64,000 bases of DNA, from NCBI GenBank assembly GCA_030562195.1, contig CM060200.1, forward strand, positions 6,448,001-6,512,000, in the 5' to 3' direction. Position 1 is the stretch's first letter; every line of letters starts with the position of its first letter. Position numbers and translations under genes: made by a program. Positions 1-10,524 of this stretch are shown one piece after another. Below the pieces are notes generated by a model, which saw only the letters and a list, made by a program, of their open reading frames with translations, was not told the DNA's origin and did not search any database. This DNA comes from Nipponacmea schrenckii (lineage: Eukaryota; Mollusca; Gastropoda; Lottiidae).

Positions 1-126
1 AAACCACAGTGTCGAGGGATTAGACATTCGCAAAAAATTACTGACTTACTAGCTCATATTACCACACAACTAGTAAATTACAATTATTTGTCATACTAGC
101 TAGTAAAATGATACCAAATATATTAC

Positions 127-260
127 CTATAAATCGTTCTTCACGAAGACCTTGAGTAAATTTAGTTGACACGTAGATACTCTTGTTACCAACATATTTA
201 GAACATGTACTTCCACGATGAACTTGACAAAATCCATCACCTTGGTCTATGTCATCTTTT
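127..260 (-). CDS. ROR: ROR receptor tyrosine kinase, first Frizzled-domain exon
   Basis: This 134-nt internal exon encodes the start of the extracellular Frizzled cysteine-rich domain, which in ROR receptors binds Wnt5a-type ligands. The frame reads KDDIDQGDGFCQ, then HRGSTCSKYVGNKSIYV. That is the ROR/MuSK-type start of the domain (acidic run, GFCQ.xRG..C..xxGN.xIYV) and holds the first two conserved cysteines; NKS is a possible N-glycosylation site. The acceptor is ttgttttgtag|AAAAG and the donor ATAG|GTAATA. Its first base completes a Gly codon begun by the 3166-3292 exon (GG|A), so the junction is phase-consistent. The frame stays open past the donor to about base 62, but the residues there no longer match Frizzled domains, so I end the exon at the donor. 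The remaining Frizzled cysteines, the Kringle, the transmembrane segment and the kinase are expected left of base 1. Confidence 0.85.
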
Positions 261-3165
261 CTACAAAACAAAATACATATTCATTAACTTTGATATGGAA
301 TAACTTCACCCATTCATATGATAGCATGGCAGTAATAGAACTCAATGATTCTTTATTTCTTTAGTTCAAAGCAAATGATGAGAAGTGACAAAATGTTTTG
401 TTTTAATCCACAGATATTCTATAAGCAAATAGTAATTTAGGCTGCCAAAGTTTAAATCAATCCATATGAATCATAACCTCAGTACATTTTAAATGAAACT
501 TTGTTTCTGATATCAATTGCCAAAATCTAATGCAGACACACTGTTAGTAAAATAAACCAGAAATGATTTAAATAAAACATACACAATATGTTATATGAAA
601 TTGTAACAATATATTGTCTAATAATTATATCTAACATGATATATATATCACATCACATTGTTTTCCAACATATATATTTAAACATTAATTTAATAAAGAT
701 GTAAGGCGTATAACAATATTTTTCTACAGGTTCATTCAGAGCACTGAATCATCTTTAACAACAAGTGTTATAAAGGTTTAGTTCTAGATGTCAAGAAATA
801 TAATCAGAATGCCAAATAAAATTTTAATACTATATACTTTATTATTTCTTTAAAAAATTATCAAAATCCACTAAATGATAGGGAAGCATTTTTATAATGA
901 AGTACCACTGAAGAAATCCCGTCGTTTCAGTGTAAACCCAGAGGGATATCACAATGGGCATTCCTGAATCAGGATAATCCAGGACCATTAATATAGGACC
1001 ATTAATATATTATAAAGTACAATGAAAAGTGCTTAAGAAATCCTGTCATATCAGTTTAAAACCTGAGGTATATCACAATGGATATTACTGGATCAGGATA
1101 AAGAGACAAAGTTTTTGAAACTCAATATAACACATGTGTCATGTATGTTTTACATAAACTTTAAAATTAAAAACATAAATAACACCTACTCATTATCAGG
1201 AAATAAATTAGAGTTGTATTTTCCATTAAATCTGAAAAAAGACAAAATACAACATATGATGTTGGAAAAAATAACTAGGAGATGACCTTTGTTGTTATTA
1301 GGTGATGTTAATAGGTACATGGGAACAATAATATATAATTATATTGTATTATTCAGTCTAATTTCAATTGAGTATTTATTTGATGTCATATTACCACACA
1401 GTATGTTATTATTCCATTAATATTTATATATTACTATCCTACTGTTACCAGACTATATCTCACGGCCAGTTCTTCCAACTCTCAACCTTCAATTATTAGC
1501 TTTATTTTCAATTGAAAATCAGTAGGACTTATGACAAAACTGTAACCTTATACTTAATTACCATATCAGTTGAGTTACAACTGCAATTTTCTTACTGAGT
1601 TTTGACCTTTTTAATTTAAACCCTAGTTTTAGAAAGTTTGTGGATATTATTCCACTATTTATTTGATAAGAAAAATGATATTTCTATACATGATAAATAA
1701 ATAGTGTAATATAAGAAACAGTATTCTTGATTCATTCATATATTCAATACATTATTCATTTCACATCCCAGTAAAAAGTAACAATTACGTTATTATTTCT
1801 AACTCTATTGTTATACAGATGTCAATCTATTTACTCATCTCCACCTAGCAATCAAATGGCCGACAAATTTCTTAACCTCCTGTCCATAAGAAATAACCGA
1901 ATTAATTGAAAATCTCAATTTATGGCCTGTAATTTAGAGGAAGGTGATCCTAAGGGTTTGCCCCACCCATACAATAATTAAATTGTTACATTGATAATGT
2001 TAGTTGGGACTTATATAACAATGGATTAGGTGTTATTTTAGATGTTTTCTACAAGTTTCAAGTTGTTTCAAGGTTTAAAAAGTTTGTACAATTCTCAGTA
2101 ATTCTAGCCTCCTCTTATCCTATTGTCAATACTAGTCGATATCAACTTGTCTACAGTCAAAAGGTGGTTTGACTTTTTTCTCGTCTCGTTTGCCTTAAAG
2201 CTGTCTGTTCCACCCAGGGCTTGTAACAAGTTTTTAAATCCTAAAATCAACTGTATCATTCACTTGTTTCCCTTTTGAACATCTTTATATATATTTCCTT
2301 ATCTTATACGTACATGTTTTTGTTAATCTCTAAATCCTAAATAAATACCAATTTCAACTTCAAACATGCAAGAAATTGATTTATATTTGTGTTTACAGCA
2401 TGAAATTGGCTATTCTGAACGAAGTAAGAGTTAATTTATCTTTTAATTAAATTACACAAGTTTGATAAAGATTTTCTAATTTTATCAAAGAATGAGGTTT
2501 ATTCTATTAAAATGTAGGAAATTGTAAATAAAACATGTTAACATTTTACTATCTTTAAACCTTCGTAGGATCAAAACCCACTCCAAATTAAATATTTCTA
2601 TCTGTTTATCAAAGGTTTTAATTCTTATCTTAATATGACATATATGCACGCACTGGAATGTGTTATTTCAAATGCAATAAGGTGGTCTTGTTAATATCTG
2701 TGGGTAGATTAATACAAACAGCTTGTTTCTTTACAGATACTTTTATCTCGATAAACATCATAATCTAATATAAACATAATGTATTCATATCCAACTGAGC
2801 ATTATAATGCTAGCAAAATATAAAGGCCAGAAGGCATAAAACTGAAAATTTGTAAGATGAAAGCCCAAAAAAAAAAGAAAATTTAAATAATGAGAGCTGA
2901 AAAAAGAAATTTATAGACAACCCTAAAAATACTGGAAATTTCAAGGACAAGTCAATAGCCAAACACAATAAATTTATAGATGCAGAGCCAAAACTGAAAT
3001 TTAAAGGACAAGACAGAAAACTGAAAATTTAAAAGACAATAGAAAGAAGAATCTCAAGAATTTATTTTATGCACTACATATTAATCTGGCCTTTGGACAG
3101 TAGAATGTATGGAACCAATTTCCTGCAATAATGAGTAATATTTTAGTAAACTGTAAGACACCTAC
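261..3165 (-). other. ROR intron between linker exon and Frizzled exon
   Basis: AT-rich intron of about 2.9 kb. It contains the imperfect 70-bp direct repeat listed separately and an A-rich stretch at about 2820-3060 with degenerate repeats of ctgaaaatttaaaagaca type. I see no further coding exon. Bases 1-126 are the start of the next intron. Confidence 0.6.
911..1104. repeat. Imperfect 70-bp direct repeat, two copies
   Basis: Copies at 911-980 and 1035-1104 both run from aagaaatcc to aggata and share phrases such as aagaaatcc, tatcacaatgg and atcaggataa. The 54-bp spacer is low-complexity and itself repeats 'aggaccattaatata'. Nothing suggests coding. It may be a local duplication or the remains of a dispersed element. 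Confidence 0.7.
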
Positions 3166-3292
3166 CCTCCATTACTACCATCAGCTCCTGGTAAAATAGA
3201 TTTAATATCATAATCTACAGTATCAACACCATCTTTTTTATTATTCTTATTACGACCTGATTCTGGTTGAACTTTAGGTGGTGGAGGATATT
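3166..3292 (-). CDS. ROR: ROR receptor, Ig-to-Frizzled linker exon
   Basis: This 127-nt exon encodes the linker between the Ig and Frizzled domains. The protein starts YPPPPKVQPESGR, comparable to the proline-rich linker after the Ig domain in vertebrate ROR1/2. It continues through a basic Asn/Lys run (NKNNKK) and an acidic stretch (DTVDYDIKSILPGADG). The acceptor is gttttttttgtag|AATATCC and the donor GGAGG|GTAGGT. The exon starts with two bases that complete a Glu codon begun by the 3529-3635 exon (G|AA), and it ends with GG, completed to Gly by the Frizzled exon. The linker is longer than I expect for vertebrate ROR and looks disordered. The frame stays open upstream of the acceptor, but that part is intron. 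Confidence 0.82.
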
Positions 3293-3528
3293 CTACAAAA
3301 AAAACATCAAATTGCAGGCTTATTTCAGTAATATCAAACATAATATACATATACAAAGCCTTTTGGATTTTTTTTGGATTGCAGCAACAAGTTTGGCAAG
3401 ATTTGAATTTCCAAAGAACAATTTCATGAGCTTTAGGAAAGTATTGTAAATTAGTCTTTGCCATTTCATACAGTGATACTTGCATTAATCTCAATGGCTC
3501 AATATGTTGGTCTTGCAATATAACTTAC
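3293..3528 (-). other. Short ROR intron (236 nt)
   Basis: This is the only short intron in the window, with donor AATG|GTAAGT on the Ig side and acceptor ttgtag on the linker side. It is open in one minus frame for most of its length, which makes a spurious 118-residue frame across intron and linker exon. The residues in that part show no domain similarity and the splice sites are strong. Confidence 0.7.
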
Positions 3529-3635
3529 CATTCCTGATGACTAACTGTCCACTGGTTTCTTTAGAACCAAATCTATTTATAGCTTTACAGGAATACAGAC
3601 CAGCATCATCAGCTTCTAGATTCACAATACGCAAT
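3529..3635 (-). CDS. ROR: ROR receptor, C-terminal half of the Ig domain
   Basis: This 107-nt exon encodes the last strands of the single extracellular Ig-like C2 domain. It reads LRIVNLEADDAGLYSCKA, then INRFGSKETSGQLVI. The DDAGLYSC segment is the canonical Ig DxGxYxC motif carrying the second disulfide cysteine, and LRIVNLEADDAG matches the LRIRNLDTTDTG region of vertebrate ROR1. The acceptor is cattccag|ATTGCG and the donor AATG|GTAAGT. The first base completes an Arg codon from the upstream exon (AG|A, giving WGS-R-LRIV), and the last base starts the Glu codon finished in the linker exon. The match on both sides of the junction is strong evidence that the two Ig exons are spliced together. 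Confidence 0.87.
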
Positions 3636-3914
3636 CTGGAATGACAAAAATGTATGCATCAAACTCAATATGGTATATTTTTATTTTGTGTCTTAGTCAG
3701 TATTCAAGGGCTTCGTGGCAGGACCTGAAAAATTGGTTATTAAAAAAAAGACGGGGTTCCCGATGAGTTTAAAATTGGTTTTTGCTCGTTGACAAGGGGC
3801 TTGGTGAACAATGAATCCACAAATGTTAACAAGGGGTAAGGTATCCATGAATTGACAAATATTTATCAAAGTTTACAAGGCATCTGGGACACCATGATTT
3901 AAAAAATGGTTAAC

Positions 3915-4295
3915 AAAGGTTATTGTAACCATGAGTTAACAAATGGTTATTATGTGAGTTGACAAGGTGTATTGTAACCATGAGTTAACAAATGGTTATT
4001 ATGTGAGATGGCAAGGAGTATTGTAACCAAGGGTTAACAATAAATGGTTATTATGCAAAATGGCAAGGTGTATTGTAACCATGAGTTAACAAATTAAATT
4101 TTTTGGTTTTTTTAATTGGTACAAATATTTTGTGAGATGGCAAGGTGTATTGTAACCATGAGTTAACAAATGGTTATTATGTAAGATGGCAAGGTGTATT
4201 GTAACCATGAGTTAACAAATGGTTATTATGTGAGATGGCAAGGTGTATTGTAACCATGAGTTAACAAATGGTTATTATGTGAGTTGACAAGAAGT
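3915..4295. repeat. 49-bp minisatellite, about seven copies
   Basis: The phrase gtaaccatgagttaacaa recurs with gtaacc at 3925, 3974, 4023, 4075, 4152, 4201 and 4250. The spacing is 49 bp, except one copy with 3 extra bases and one interrupted by a 28-bp T-rich insertion. A unit runs roughly gtgagatggcaaggtgtatt followed by gtaaccatgagttaacaaat and ggttattat. More degenerate copies can be traced upstream to about 3740. It lies in the intron that splits the Ig domain, just after the 3529-3635 exon in genomic order. Confidence 0.9.
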
Positions 4296-7200
4296 ACCAT
4301 ACTCAACAAGTTAACATTATGTTACCCATGATATCATGTGGTAACAGTTACTATATCATTGTACTCAAATCTAGAGTTTAAAACAACAAAACATTAAATA
4401 ATAGAAGAAACACCAACAATCTTGTAATCACCTCATAACACATTTCTTACACTTTTCAAACAAATTACTGTACTAAAATCAACTTGAGGAAATATGTCTT
4501 TAAAACAAACAGATTGTTCAGTACAAAACATGGCACCACAGACTTACAGGAATGGTTTCCTGCTTTTTCAAAGGAAGGGAAGGATTTAATTGGTGGTGTT
4601 TTGGTAACTTTAGACATCTTTTTCACATTTTGTGGTTGTAATAAAAAAATGTTAGCAGGGTACAAGGTAAATTAACACCTTTCAAATTTAAATAGAACTA
4701 GAGCTATGTTAGATCTGTACTAATTATTGGTGGATGTGCTTTAATGAGATATATTCATTTTTACAGTTTAGTATTGAAGATTCAAATAAAACTGGCATAA
4801 CAACCAACAGAATTCCAGAGCATCAGGCTGGAATATAGTTTGTTTTGTTTTATATCATGTCTCAGACAGGTCAGTTTTTACAATAAGATTCTGTATAAAT
4901 GAAAGTAAAGTAATCCAACCAACACACTGAATAAAAAGGGATGAAGGTGAACCAAGAGAGCTTTGAGAGAGACATGTGAAAAGATAATGTTATATATAAT
5001 GAAGATAGAAGACGACATGATAAAACCCACCCAATGTTTAACTGAAGGTGTTTATAAGATAGATGTAATATCATCTACTTACTTATTCTTAATTTTCTTA
5101 TTTACCCTCAACATTATCTACTATTTAGAAAAAACAATGTGCTTTTAATCATTTCCATTCTGATATACTTTAACAGGTTTGATTTGTATTAATACAGGTC
5201 TACTATCACTTGACAAAACTTGAACCTTCCTTAAATTACTTTCAATTTAATTTCCATGATTTTTTAAAACATTAAATTTGGCTGATTTCTTAACCATTTA
5301 TGTATTATCATAACACATATGCACTCCCATACAATTATAACTGCCCGCAAGGCTTTTTTCTTTTTATGTTAATTGTCCAATAGGTAACTGCACCACAAAG
5401 CCCTTTGGGGTGTGATCGAATGCTTCTTTACAGACAAGTTTGAGAATTTCCAGTTATTTTAATGTTTGGTCTTCAAATGGTGTAATCTTTATTTGTTCAC
5501 ATACATAAATGTCTAGAATCGGAAATACAAAATATATTTATGGAGGTATAAAAATACCCTTTAGATATTAGAAGTTATTAAAAACATTAGAGTCCACATA
5601 AAATCTCTTCAAGATAATCTCTTATCTATATATTAACATTTCCTCTTATACCAAGGCTGGAATTATACCATGCAATATGACCACATAAACTTAATTACTC
5701 ATAAAACACAGAGAAAAATATGGGAACCAGTTGTCAGACTCATCGGTATTAGCAAAGTTTGATAAGAAAATTACCTATTAAAATTCACCAGCTGTTTGAT
5801 TATATAATTCATTAAAAATCACAAGGAAATAAAAATACAGGCCCAAGGTGTACTCAAACTAGTTTATCACAAATAAAGATAGGGCAGTATGGGAGGTTTC
5901 ATTCTTTTATTTCATACTTCATTTACTAACAATTAATGACACAACATCTTTATTGTTGTTGAAACCAGAACAAACTGACAATATTAAAATCTACGCCTAT
6001 TAGATAAAATACTCCTAGTTTTTAACTACCTAGATAAACCTCCTAGATTAAATCTCAAAGATTTTTCATCACTTTTTGACTTTCCAGAAAGTTCTCTAGG
6101 TTCAGGAATGGTGCTTATCAGACCTGGCACACACATTCTGTCTGCAAGTTATGTTAAAATTATCATGAAAAAGTTTCAAAAGTTATCACATTTTGATTAA
6201 TCCCTTTTATGTCCCATCTACAACATAATAAAATTATTTCAACTTCTTACAATCAGACCCTAGAGAATCATATAATTTTAGATGCAAAACACATTTTTTC
6301 TCTATTTTTTTTTTAATAAGTTTCAATTTAAGTGAGGTAATTTTGTTAGGAAGTTTAAAGTTGAGAGACAGAACTATTTTAATAATTCAACTTAAATAGC
6401 TAGTCTGTAACAAATTTTAAAAAAATTCTGTCAAATCTGTATTAAATACGGAAAATCTGTGAAATATCATTAACAGAAGTCACTTTTAAATTAATAATTT
6501 ACAAAGGGTTAAACGATAAATTTTTTCGAGACCATTTAATAATAGCACTTAAAACTGTCTGATAATACAATAGCAGCCATGTTTAGAGGGATTAAATACA
6601 GTGTTGTGGTTTATGTTGTAACTGACATTATCTCTTTAATATTTAAACCCTTAAGATAAGATCAAGATTATACACCAATTCATTGAAAAAACATGAATAT
6701 GAAAGGTAGCATCTCACTGGCAAGAGTTTGAAGCTGGACTATTCTTGTATGGACAATCTTAGCTCTGTCATCTGGCATTGTTTGTCAGGTAGGAAATGCT
6801 TCCACTGAAGGAGTAGCTTATAGTTAATATGGGACCTAAGAATTTTTTAAAACTTTGGATACATAAAGACTACTCATTAGACACTACTTGACATAAGTAT
6901 TAGTGGTCAAACACTAATGGTTTAGGAGTCAGACAGGAGTGAATGATTTTATTTTAAACAAGTTTTACAATTTGAATAGAAATATACCACCCAACATAAA
7001 CCTTTTAACATAAAAACTGATAATAATGATCATTATATCATTGATAATACTCTAACAGTTACATACAGAACATATAGTTTCATATATACTATTACTTTTT
7101 ATTACTGTTGTATACAATGCAATACAATGGTATATTTTCAAAACCAGAAAAGATTGGAAAACAGAGGATCTGTGGATTGATTTTTCCCCTAATTGCTGAA

Positions 7201-7497
7201 CTTAAACGGACAAATATCTTATTAAATGAGTAAAATGAGACAGATGCATTTACTTTTGGGAAAAGTGTTTGTAACTTTTCATAACTCAGAGCTCTTTAGT
7301 TGCAACATTCTTCATCCTAGATTATTCCAGAATTGGAAAAAATAGACTGAGTTGTCTTTTAGTATGCACAAGATGTATGCCACTAAAGACATGGTGCCAA
7401 GTTTGAATTGCTATAATGTTTGAAGAAAACTATCTGGTTGTAATAAATGCCATGCCATCTCTCTAAGATGATATAACACTGTTTGAATAGTAATATT

Positions 7498-7515
7498 TAT
7501 TTATTTATTTATTTG
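7498..7515. repeat. (TTTA)n microsatellite
   Basis: A short run of TTTA/ATTT tetranucleotides inside the Ig-splitting intron. A similar, less regular run lies near 30370-30415. Confidence 0.7.
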
Positions 7516-8037
7516 TACAGACACCTGTTTATATCTCACATACCAATCTAATCTTTATACAACATCCTTTTATATTTCTACATGTTTTGGAGAATATTTA
7601 GCTTTGTATTAAAACATCACCAAAACCAGACATACATTTAAATATTTCTATATCTGATTTACATTTTCTGAAATTCTACTTCAATGTCAATTGATCCAAC
7701 AAAAAACTTTCTTGGTTGTGTTGGTCGTTTTGTCTACCTAAAGATCTTGTTGGTTGTATTGTTACAGATCCTCTTGCTTAATCTCAAATGGCAACTTGTA
7801 GCACCCTCAAACATTTCATTTATGTTGAAAGAAACTGACAACTGAATACATTGTAGATGGACCATTATAGGGTAAAAAACATTCAGCAGAATCACAATTT
7901 AGTTAATATCATTAAAAAAATGATCACAAAGTTGAAAGAAGACACCAGGTTTTAGAAAACCGACAGGGACAATGAGTAAAGGTCTACATTGGATCTGAAA
8001 CATATGAGGTGATGATGATTATATATAAAGTACCTAC

Positions 8038-8224
8038 CTTGATCCCCAATCAGTAGGTTTAACACTGTATCTAGTATCAACATTTTCATCAATTTCTTGC
8101 GTATCTTTATACCAAACATATTGAGGGGTGGGATCACCTGTTATTTCACAGTTTAATCGTATAGTTTGTCCTAGATATTTAGTATAGTTGGATAATGGTA
8201 CATCCACTTGTATATGACCTGTAT
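8038..8224 (-). CDS. ROR: ROR receptor, N-terminal half of the Ig domain
   Basis: This 187-nt exon encodes the first strands of the extracellular Ig domain. It starts TGHIQVDVPLSNYTKY, then YLGQTIRLNCEITGDPTPQY, then VWYKDTQEIDEN, and ends PTDWGSR. The LGQT..L.C..tG.PtP..xWyKd pattern is the Ig C2 core, with the first disulfide cysteine (LNC) and the core tryptophan (VWYK). NYT is a possible N-glycosylation site. The acceptor is tttttatttttcag|ATACAGG and the donor TCAAG|GTAGGT. Two starting bases complete an Asp codon from the 38-nt exon (G|AT), and the final AG is completed to Arg by 3529-3635. The ending WGSR-LRIV parallels YGSR-LRIR of vertebrate ROR1. A single Ig domain next to a Frizzled domain favours ROR over MuSK, which has several Ig domains. 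Confidence 0.87.
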
Positions 8225-8364
8225 CTGAAAAATAAAAAGGGATACATTAATATTATTAACTTTAAAATTTAATAGAATCTTTACAAAGGTAATGGAATTC
8301 AGAATATTTTAACTGATATATACGTCTTGATCCTGTCTAGATTTTCAAGGCTTTTGAATACAAA

Positions 8365-8425
8365 ACTAGGAATCGAACTAATACCATGCTAATGGCTAAA
8401 CGGCTCTACCAATGTTGTTTCTCTT
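8365..8425 (-). repeat. Degenerate tRNA-derived SINE head
   Basis: On the minus strand TTGGTAGAGCC (8402-8412) resembles the A-box and D-arm of a tRNA. About 24 bp later GTTCGATTCC (8369-8378) matches the B-box and T-loop consensus. The intervening sequence, GTTTAGCCATTAGCATGG, has the right length for an anticodon arm and variable region. The T-stem does not pair well and no acceptor stem can be closed, so this is not a functional tRNA gene. A tRNA-derived SINE remnant fits best; the downstream body is not recognisable to me. Confidence 0.4.
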
Positions 8426-10474
8426 ACTCATGTCAAATTTCACACCCAAACTATTAATTTATGCCATACTGGTATCATCAAATTAAGAAATGTCATTGTA
8501 CCTGAAGTTCAATGACATCTATGATACTTCCCCACAACAAAGAACAGAAGAAAGCATTAAAGAGTTTAATCTGAAATGCCATGTGTGATATGTAAAACAT
8601 TGCTTATAACTATATATGTGTTTTGTGTTTTTTGCAATACTATAGGAATTTGAACATTTCTATGTTGTAATTTATAATGAATGTTCAATGAAATGTATAA
8701 GTTTTTTTGTTTAGATCTATTTGATGTTAGATAATATGTCCAAAACATATGTGATTGTGAAAGGTTATATTTAACATAAAAACACCCAAGCTGAATAGTA
8801 GAAAAGTGAAAACCTGTATTATGTGTTAGTATCTATGATAAATATGGGAATCTTGTCAATAATGACATTATTTTCTTATCTTCTGCTCAAATTAATTGAA
8901 GAAAAAGGCAAGAGGAATGTCAGAATGTCAATACATATGGAGTGAATTTACAAGCTAGAAACAGTTCTAATGGATAAGATGGGATGTTTGCAAGGTGTTC
9001 TAAATCTAATTGAATCTCCCTACCAAATTTGTAAAGTTCAAACACCATATGCATCAACAAGTAAAGATTAGATTGGAAACATAATGGTGACCACATTGAC
9101 AATTGTATCATGTGATTCATACTGTATTGTCTATACTATATTCCATCCTAGAGATCAGTGTGTTTGAACAATTTTAAACATGTCTGACCACACCCTATTC
9201 TGTCTAAACAATCTGATATTACAACATAAAATAAATATACAACTGCAGGAATTTATGCATTTTGACTCATCTTTTGACTAGAACCAGTTGTGACATATTA
9301 TAATATAAATATTACAATATAAAAACACTCTATATAAATATTTTAAAATGAATTATCAAGAACCAAGAATAAAGTATAAATTGCTGGGCCAATTCAGACA
9401 AGAAAATTTCATGAAATTGAATTCTGCATGGAAATTGAAATAGGATTTTAGGCAGTAAATTTCAACAGCAACCAAGAATTGTCTAGTTATCTTTATATAT
9501 GAAGCACTATTTTTGTTGGGTCATCCAATTTTATCTAAATCAGAACGCCCACACTAATAAAAAAAAAATAACAAAAAAACAAGGCATAGTGAAATCTTAG
9601 AAAAATTCCTTTATCTGTTAGAAGTAAAAAAAACTTTTATATTTATCTCAGTGTTGCCAAGGATATTGGGAGTTAGAAAGCAGTTGAAGATGTCAGACTT
9701 GGAATAATTTATAACTATACCTATCTCTTACCTAACAACATGTATATATAATATATTCCAAATGCTTATCTACAACAGATAAAACATTGCTGCCTTTCAA
9801 TTGGTGAAAAAAGCATGGTATCAGTTTATAGGTAGGATTGCAACCATATGGATGTCAGGAAAATCTAGTTTAAGATTAATGCCTTTATTTCTTAGGTTAT
9901 TTTCTCAAACTTCACCTTTTTAAATGTATCATAAAATTTATCAGTTTTATTTTAAAAATATCTAAGTTTAAGATAAAATACTTAATGTAATTTAATTAAA
10001 ATGCTCATGGCTACATTTCTGTGAACTTTTAAAGGAATCAATCAATGGAGATATGAACAAGAAGCAAAGCAGTAAATACTTTTAAAGTATGTCCATTAAA
10101 AGTATGACGTATTTAGTTCAAAATTTCAAAAGCAAATGCATATACCAAAAGAGATTCTGTTAGGGGTAGCTTGAACAACAGTAGCTGAAATGTAGTCAGG
10201 TATAACCGTTAGCTTGAATTATTGTCATGTTAGGGACTAAACAATGTTTAACAGTACATTTATTGAAAAGTGAAAATAGCTTGAAGCAAATCAAAATTCC
10301 ATTCTGCCTCCCACATCATTCTTGATTATCTCTGAATTTCAATTAAAAGTGTAAAGCAACTACTAACAGAGTAGAACAGGTTTCAATAATCTTTGATTAA
10401 ACTACTATCAAAAGAAGGGAGTTGTTTGATGTGTTGGCTGGAAACAGAACTTGTACATCGAGTAGCAAGGTGAC

Positions 10475-10524
10475 TTGGTACAAGCCATGTTCTAGTTTAT
10501 TGGTACAAACCATGTTTTAGTTCA
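10475..10524. repeat. 25-bp tandem duplication
   Basis: Two adjacent 25-bp copies, 10475-10499 and 10500-10524, both starting ttggtacaa and ending tagtt(t/c)a. They differ at three positions. This is a small intronic duplication with no coding signal. Confidence 0.75.

Larger units (their letters stand above)
3636..8037 (-). other. ROR intron splitting the Ig domain
   Basis: Intron of 4.4 kb between the two halves of the Ig domain. It contains the 49-bp minisatellite described separately and otherwise AT-rich sequence. Open frames here (for example 4465-4675 on both strands and 4871-5148) have no recognisable domain and overlap on opposite strands, as chance frames do. Confidence 0.6.

Noticed and set aside
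127..8224. MuSK instead of ROR
   Set aside because: The Frizzled starts are similar, but only one Ig domain is encoded before it, with a short non-Ig stretch upstream. This cannot be fully excluded without the Kringle and kinase.
8365..8425. A functional tRNA gene
   Set aside because: Box-like motifs are present, but the T-stem and acceptor stem cannot be paired.
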